From positions 1-64,000 of the forward strand of contig NZ_AZRN01000032.1 in the NCBI RefSeq assembly GCF_002895565.1: a DNA stretch of 64,000 bases, given 5' to 3'. Source of the stretch: Petrotoga mexicana DSM 14811 (GTDB lineage: Bacteria > Thermotogota > Thermotogae > Petrotogales > Petrotogaceae). The position numbers and the translations under genes are program-made. The stretch's first letter is position 1; each line of letters starts with the position of its first letter. The notes beneath the pieces are model-generated. The model had not been told where the DNA came from and made no database searches. It saw only the letters and a list, made by a program, of their open reading frames with translations. This document shows, in pieces, positions 60,000 through 64,000 of this stretch.

Positions 60000-61025
60000 A
60001 TGCCACCAAAGAAAAATAAAAATTCTCGAATAACTATCGAAGATATAGCACAGATCGCACAAGTTTCTAAAGCCACCGTATCTTATGTGATCAATGATAA
60101 ACCCGGTGTGAGTGAGCCGGTTAGAAATAAAATAAAAAATATAATTGAGGAAACTAATTATTTTCCTAATTCTGCAGCAAGGGGTTTAGCAGGTGAAAAA
60201 ACACATTTTGTAGGTTTAGTTATTCCAGATATTTCTGATATGTTCTATGCAAATATAATTAGAGGAGTAGAAAAAACTTTAAATAAAAAAGACTATCTTC
60301 TCAATCTATTTACCACACATGCAAGGCCAGAAAGAGAGCAACAAGTGGTTCGATTGTTGAATAAGAGTATGGTTGACGGATTAATTATAATGGCTTACTT
60401 TATTACTGATAATTTCATAAAGTCTTTGAAAGAAAGGGATATTCCTTTTGTCTTTATCGATTATCCACCAAAGGATGAAGATATTTATTCTGTGATGGTC
60501 GACAACGAAAATGGTGCATTTGAGGCGACAGAATATTTGATAAAACTTGGGCATAAAAAAATAGCGTTTTTAGAAGGTCCACAAGTTGCCTGGGATTCAA
60601 AGGCACGATTCAAAGGTTATTTGAAGGCATTAAAAGCCTATGGAATCAAATTCAACCAAGAATTAGTTGAAAACGGTAATTTTACAAAAGAAGAAGGATA
60701 TACAGCTACAAAAAGGTTGTTAGAAAAAGGAGAAAAATTCACTGCTATCTTTTCTTCGAATGATCAAATGGCGATAGGAGCAATGAGAGCTTTAAAAGAA
60801 AGTGGGTACAAAATTCCAACAGATGTCTCTACTATAGGTTTTGACAACATCGAGGCCAGTTCTATAATAGAACCACCTTTAACAACTGTTTCACAACCCA
60901 TATATGAAATGGGTAAAAAAGCTGTAGATATTATAACAGCTTTGATAAATGGAGAAACAATAGAAGAAAAAAGATATTTGTTAAAAACAAAATTAATCGA
61001 AAGACAATCTTGTACAAGAATTTAA
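60000..61025 (+). CDS. LacI-family transcriptional regulator of the GH94 locus
   Basis: A 341-residue repressor. The helix-turn-helix is TIEDIAQIAQVSKATVSYVI (about 12-31), and the hinge helix is PNSAARGLAG (about 57). The effector domain has VGLVIPDISDMFYANIIRGVE near 74, FIDYPPKDEDI near 160, VAWDSKARFKGY and PPLTTVSQPIYEMGKKAVD near 300. The adjacent phosphorylase and sugar-binding protein suggest a beta-glucoside as effector. GGAGG lies 7 bases before the ATG. The operator overlapping its own promoter implies autoregulation. Confidence 0.92.
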   Translation: MPPKKNKNSRITIEDIAQIAQVSKATVSYVINDKPGVSEPVRNKIKNIIEETNYFPNSAARGLAGEKTHFVGLVIPDISDMFYANIIRGVEKTLNKKDYLLNLFTTHARPEREQQVVRLLNKSMVDGLIIMAYFITDNFIKSLKERDIPFVFIDYPPKDEDIYSVMVDNENGAFEATEYLIKLGHKKIAFLEGPQVAWDSKARFKGYLKALKAYGIKFNQELVENGNFTKEEGYTATKRLLEKGEKFTAIFSSNDQMAIGAMRALKESGYKIPTDVSTIGFDNIEASSIIEPPLTTVSQPIYEMGKKAVDIITALINGETIEEKRYLLKTKLIERQSCTRI

Positions 61026-61040
61026 ATTTTTTACAGATAA

Positions 61041-61057
61041 CTTAATCGGTTAAGTAA
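61041..61057. promoter_or_regulatory. Second copy of the LacI operator, upstream of the GH94 gene
   Basis: CTTAATCGGTTAAGTAA shares TTAA, CGGTTAAGTAA with the site at 59955-59970, differing only at the fifth base of the palindrome (T for A). It lies between the regulator stop and the phosphorylase ATG at 61117. Confidence 0.75.
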
Positions 61058-61116
61058 GCATGAATAAAGTATTTTATAACCTCATAACAGCAATTTTTAA
61101 AATCAGGAGGGAAGAT

Positions 61117-63477
61117 ATGTTCGAGACAAAATACGGATATTTCACAGAGGATGGAAAAGAGTATGTTATAACCACTCCTAAAACTCCAAAACCTTGGATA
61201 AATGTTATTTCTAATGGTGATTATGGAATGGTCATATCTCAGAGTGGTTCTGGTTATAGTTGGAGAACACATGCAAGTTTAAATAGAATTACACGGTGGG
61301 AACAAGATCTCATAAAGGATGAATGGGGCAAATATATTTACATAAAAAATGAGACAAGTGGAGACTTTTGGTCTCCAAGTTGGAAGCCCACATGTAAAGA
61401 ACCACAAGAGTATGAAGTAAGACACGGTCAAGGTTATTCAATATTTGAGACCAAATATTTCGATATAAAAACGAATTTAACTATGTTTGTATCTAAGGAT
61501 GACCCAGTCGAAATATGGAAGTTAACTATAAAAAATACTTCTGAAAAAGAACACAAATTGTCTATTTACACCTACTTAGAATGGAATTTGGGAGCCGCTC
61601 CCGACTGGCACAGAGAGTTTCACAAAACTTTTATAGAAACAGATTTTTTAAATGATTTAAACTGTATAACGGCTGAAAAAAGAATGTGGGAGATTCCAAA
61701 TGAAAAAGGTCAAAATTGGAACAGGAACTGGGAATATACCGCTTTTCATTCAGTTAATGAGAAAATAGCCGGATTTGAAGGGTCAAAGGAAAAATTTTTG
61801 GGAGAGTATGGAAGTATTTCTAATCCAAATGCCCTTATTAGTGGAAAAATGTCAAACACTTATGGAAAATGGGAAGATTCTATTGGTAGTTTAAAAAATG
61901 AAATAATTTTAAAACCAGGAGAAGAAAAAACGTTGATTTATTTGCTTGGGGCCGTTTCTAAAAAAAATACAAACGGAAGTGTGAGCTCACTTGTTAAAAA
62001 ATATCAAACAGTAGAAAAGGTAGACGAAGAATTCGAAAAAGTAAAAGATATGTGGAACGAAATGCTTTCAAAATTTACTGTTGAAACACCAGATAAAGCC
62101 TTGGATTTTATGCTAAATAACTGGTTGAAGTACCAAGCTATTTCAGGAAGGTTATGGGGAAGGTCTGCCTATTATCAAACTGGTGGGGCGTACGGTTTTA
62201 GAGATCAACTTCAAGATAGTCAGATATTTTTGTATGTGGATCCCGAACAAACCAAAAATCAGATAAAACTTCACGCAGCTCACCAATTCAAAGATGGAAG
62301 TGTGTACCATTGGTGGCATCCCATTTCTGAACTCGGTTACAAGAATAATATATCGGATAACAGATTATGGTTGCCTTTTGTTGTTTTAAGGTTTTTAAAA
62401 GAAACTAGTGATTTAGAATTTTTGAAAGAAAATATAAAGTTCCTGGATGGTGGGGAGTCTTCTCTATACGACCATTGTATTAGAGCAATTCACTACAATT
62501 TAAATCATATGAGCCCAAGAGGACTTCCTTTAATAGGTGATGGAGACTGGAATGATGGTATGAACGCTGTTGGCACCCAGGGTAAAGGGGAAAGTATTTG
62601 GCTTGGACATTTCTTGTACGGTATTTTAAAAGATTTCTCTGTTGTCTGTAAGAAAATGGGAGATTTAGCAAATATGCAAAGGTTTATGGACGAAGCTGAA
62701 AAGCTTAAAGAAAACATCAACAAATACGCCTGGGATGGAGAATGGTACGTAAGGGCATTCAAAGACAACGGGGAACCGATTGGAAGCAAACAAAATAGTG
62801 AAGGTAAGATATTTTTAAATGCACAAACTTGGGCAATAATCAACGGTACCGCAACACAAACACGAAGTGAAACAGCTTATCGATCAGCAAAAAAGTACCT
62901 GTTTAAAGATTATGGACCACTTCTTTTTCAACCGGCGTTTGCTAAACCTGATCCAGAAATTGGATATCTAAGCAGATACGCCGCGGGAGTTAGGGAAAAT
63001 GGCGGATTGTACACTCATGCAGGTACGTGGGCGATATTAGCAGCCTCAAAGATGAAAGATCCTGATACATATAAAATCTACAAAAGCTTCATGCCTATTT
63101 ATAGGGGTTTGGAACCAGATAAATACTTAGCTGAACCATATGTTACTCCAGGTAACGTTGATGGACCAGATTCCCCCTATTTTGGAAGAGGAGGGTGGAC
63201 TTGGTATACAGGATCAGCAGCTTGGTATTTTATAGTTGCGATTGAGGGAATTATTGGACTAAAAGCCGAATGGGAAGGGTTAAAAATAGAACCTTTATTC
63301 CCCGAAGAATGGAAAGAAGTAAAAGTAAAGAGAATATTCAGGGGAAAACAGTTGAACATAACTTACAAAAAAAGTGATGAGAAAAAGATCATAGTTAACG
63401 GTGTAGAAATTGATGGAAACATTATTAATCCGGAATTACTTGAAGAAAATGTTTTGAATGTTGAGGTACTTTTTTAG
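61117..63477 (+). CDS. GH94-family glycoside phosphorylase, specificity uncertain
   Basis: The 786-residue protein is a GH94 phosphorylase, which splits a beta-glucoside with phosphate to give a sugar 1-phosphate. The N-terminal beta sandwich begins YGYFTEDGKEYVITTPKTP and has SGDFWSPSWKP (about 87). The catalytic barrel has GDGDWNDGMNAVG (about 472) with the expected general acid Asp. Where cellobiose phosphorylases read GFRDSNQD, this reads GGAYGFRDQLQD (about 355). As I recall, that form is typical of the phosphorylase domain of cyclic beta-1,2-glucan synthases. Cellobiose is therefore not assured. ATG 61117 follows AGGAGGG; an in-frame ATG at 61060 has no good site and would overlap the operator region. 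Confidence 0.9.
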   Translation: MFETKYGYFTEDGKEYVITTPKTPKPWINVISNGDYGMVISQSGSGYSWRTHASLNRITRWEQDLIKDEWGKYIYIKNETSGDFWSPSWKPTCKEPQEYEVRHGQGYSIFETKYFDIKTNLTMFVSKDDPVEIWKLTIKNTSEKEHKLSIYTYLEWNLGAAPDWHREFHKTFIETDFLNDLNCITAEKRMWEIPNEKGQNWNRNWEYTAFHSVNEKIAGFEGSKEKFLGEYGSISNPNALISGKMSNTYGKWEDSIGSLKNEIILKPGEEKTLIYLLGAVSKKNTNGSVSSLVKKYQTVEKVDEEFEKVKDMWNEMLSKFTVETPDKALDFMLNNWLKYQAISGRLWGRSAYYQTGGAYGFRDQLQDSQIFLYVDPEQTKNQIKLHAAHQFKDGSVYHWWHPISELGYKNNISDNRLWLPFVVLRFLKETSDLEFLKENIKFLDGGESSLYDHCIRAIHYNLNHMSPRGLPLIGDGDWNDGMNAVGTQGKGESIWLGHFLYGILKDFSVVCKKMGDLANMQRFMDEAEKLKENINKYAWDGEWYVRAFKDNGEPIGSKQNSEGKIFLNAQTWAIINGTATQTRSETAYRSAKKYLFKDYGPLLFQPAFAKPDPEIGYLSRYAAGVRENGGLYTHAGTWAILAASKMKDPDTYKIYKSFMPIYRGLEPDKYLAEPYVTPGNVDGPDSPYFGRGGWTWYTGSAAWYFIVAIEGIIGLKAEWEGLKIEPLFPEEWKEVKVKRIFRGKQLNITYKKSDEKKIIVNGVEIDGNIINPELLEENVLNVEVLF

Positions 63478-63523
63478 AAAAATATCAAAAAACCGTAAAA
63501 TTACTATTAGGAGGTGTAGAAAG

Positions 63524-64000
63524 ATGAGAAAGGCATTGGTTGTTTTGAGTGTTGTGATGTTGATGGTTTCGTTAAACTTCGGTGCAACAACGATCACCGT
63601 ATGGGGTATGGGTGAGGCAAAAGGTTTGAAGCAAGTGACTGAACTTTTCATGGAAGAATACCCGGAATATGAGGTTGATTTCCAAGCCATCCCCTGGTCA
63701 AATGCCTACGAAAAAATTTTAACGTCAATCGCAGGTAGACAAGTCCCGGATGTCGCCCAGATGGGAACAACTTGGATGGCTCCGTTTGGAAGTATGGGGG
63801 CGTTTGAAGATTTAGCTCCATATATTGAAAATTCTGAAGTTGTAAAACCAGAAAATTTTTTCGAAGGCGCCTGGGAATCAGGGATAGTTATCGGAAAACA
63901 GTTTGGTATTCCTTGGCATGTGGATGTTAGAGCGATGTTCTATAGAACAGATTTATTAACACAAGTAGGTTACGATCATGCTCCTCAAACTTGGGATGAG
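63524..64000 (+). CDS. ABC transporter sugar-binding protein, 3' end cut by the window
   Basis: The first 159 residues of an extracellular solute-binding protein of family 1 are present. A signal peptide covers about residues 1-20 (ALVVLSVVMLMVSLNFGAT). The mature part follows the family pattern: TITVWGMGEAKGLKQVTELF, then FQAIPWSNAYEKILTSIAGRQ's core (about 53), PDVAQMGTTWMAPF and GIPWHVDVRAMFYRTDLL. TAGGAGGTG precedes the ATG. It follows the GH94 gene by 46 bases and probably captures the oligosaccharide that the phosphorylase uses. Permease genes are expected beyond the window. Confidence 0.9.
   Translation, partial: MRKALVVLSVVMLMVSLNFGATTITVWGMGEAKGLKQVTELFMEEYPEYEVDFQAIPWSNAYEKILTSIAGRQVPDVAQMGTTWMAPFGSMGAFEDLAPYIENSEVVKPENFFEGAWESGIVIGKQFGIPWHVDVRAMFYRTDLLTQVGYDHAPQTWDE

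Noticed and set aside
62480-62843. Minus-strand open frames inside the GH94 gene
   Set aside because: They are antisense to conserved catalytic blocks and lack ribosome sites.

Overview
The window looks like a chromosome segment of a thermophilic Thermotogota bacterium, most like Petrotoga. This is inferred from four things: very AT-rich DNA, many TTG starts, a 13-gene Mbx-type ferredoxin oxidoreductase operon with Mrp-like subunits, and a small toga-like beta-barrel protein. No species can be proved from the window alone. I see no rRNA, tRNA, CRISPR array or insertion sequence, and no gene-free stretch longer than about 290 bases.

Layout: 1-3600 holds a cobalamin adenosyltransferase, a DUF503 protein, a YqeK-type HD phosphohydrolase, a LysM/M23 peptidase and a PiT phosphate permease. 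3605-14204 (minus strand) is the Mbx operon in the order A-B-C-D-F-G-H-H'-M-J-K-L-N. Its last gene fuses a NuoI-like ferredoxin to a GltD/NfnB-like flavoprotein. 14484-20882 holds a degenerate aldo-keto reductase, psuK, psuG, a pyridoxal-kinase-like gene, arginine deiminase and a cyclic 2,3-diphosphoglycerate-synthetase-like P-loop protein. 20975-29773 holds an LCP protein, an orphan FtsX/LolE-like permease, ndk, glgD-glgC, two proteins of unknown function, a BioB-like radical SAM enzyme and a GDPD. 29847-41839 is a ribose/nucleoside block: an ADP-ribosylglycohydrolase, a BMP-type nucleoside ABC transporter, then rbsR-rbsD-rbsA-rbsC-rbsB-rbsK. 41834-46695 holds an MFS permease, a gamma-glutamyltransferase, two exported proteins and a GNAT. 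46827-51618 is an exopolysaccharide control set (CpsB phosphatase, Wzc tyrosine kinase, a Wzz-like protein with a kinase-dead tail). 51732-64000 holds an AddB-like nuclease, a membrane-anchored CBM20-like protein, a DEAD helicase, fumarase plus malic enzyme, and a LacI-regulated GH94 phosphorylase followed by a sugar-binding protein cut by the window end.

Common themes: psuK/psuG, the nucleoside transporter, the ADP-ribosylglycohydrolase and the rbs genes all feed ribose or ribose-5-phosphate into metabolism. Fumarase and malic enzyme link C4 acids to pyruvate. Mbx would couple ferredoxin oxidation to ion pumping, probably with NAD(P) as acceptor through the fused flavoprotein.

The most unexplained material is non-coding. 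(1) Three arrays of five units with an exact 10-bp period (consensus TAATCGNCTA) lie 85-115 bp upstream of start codons. (2) A GC-rich repeat family ending in GGGGCGCTAAA has several copies that form canonical G-quadruplex motifs. Every copy lies about 30-75 bp upstream of a gene and in that gene's orientation. (3) Several inverted repeats sit on promoters, including a matched operator pair for the LacI regulator at 60000.
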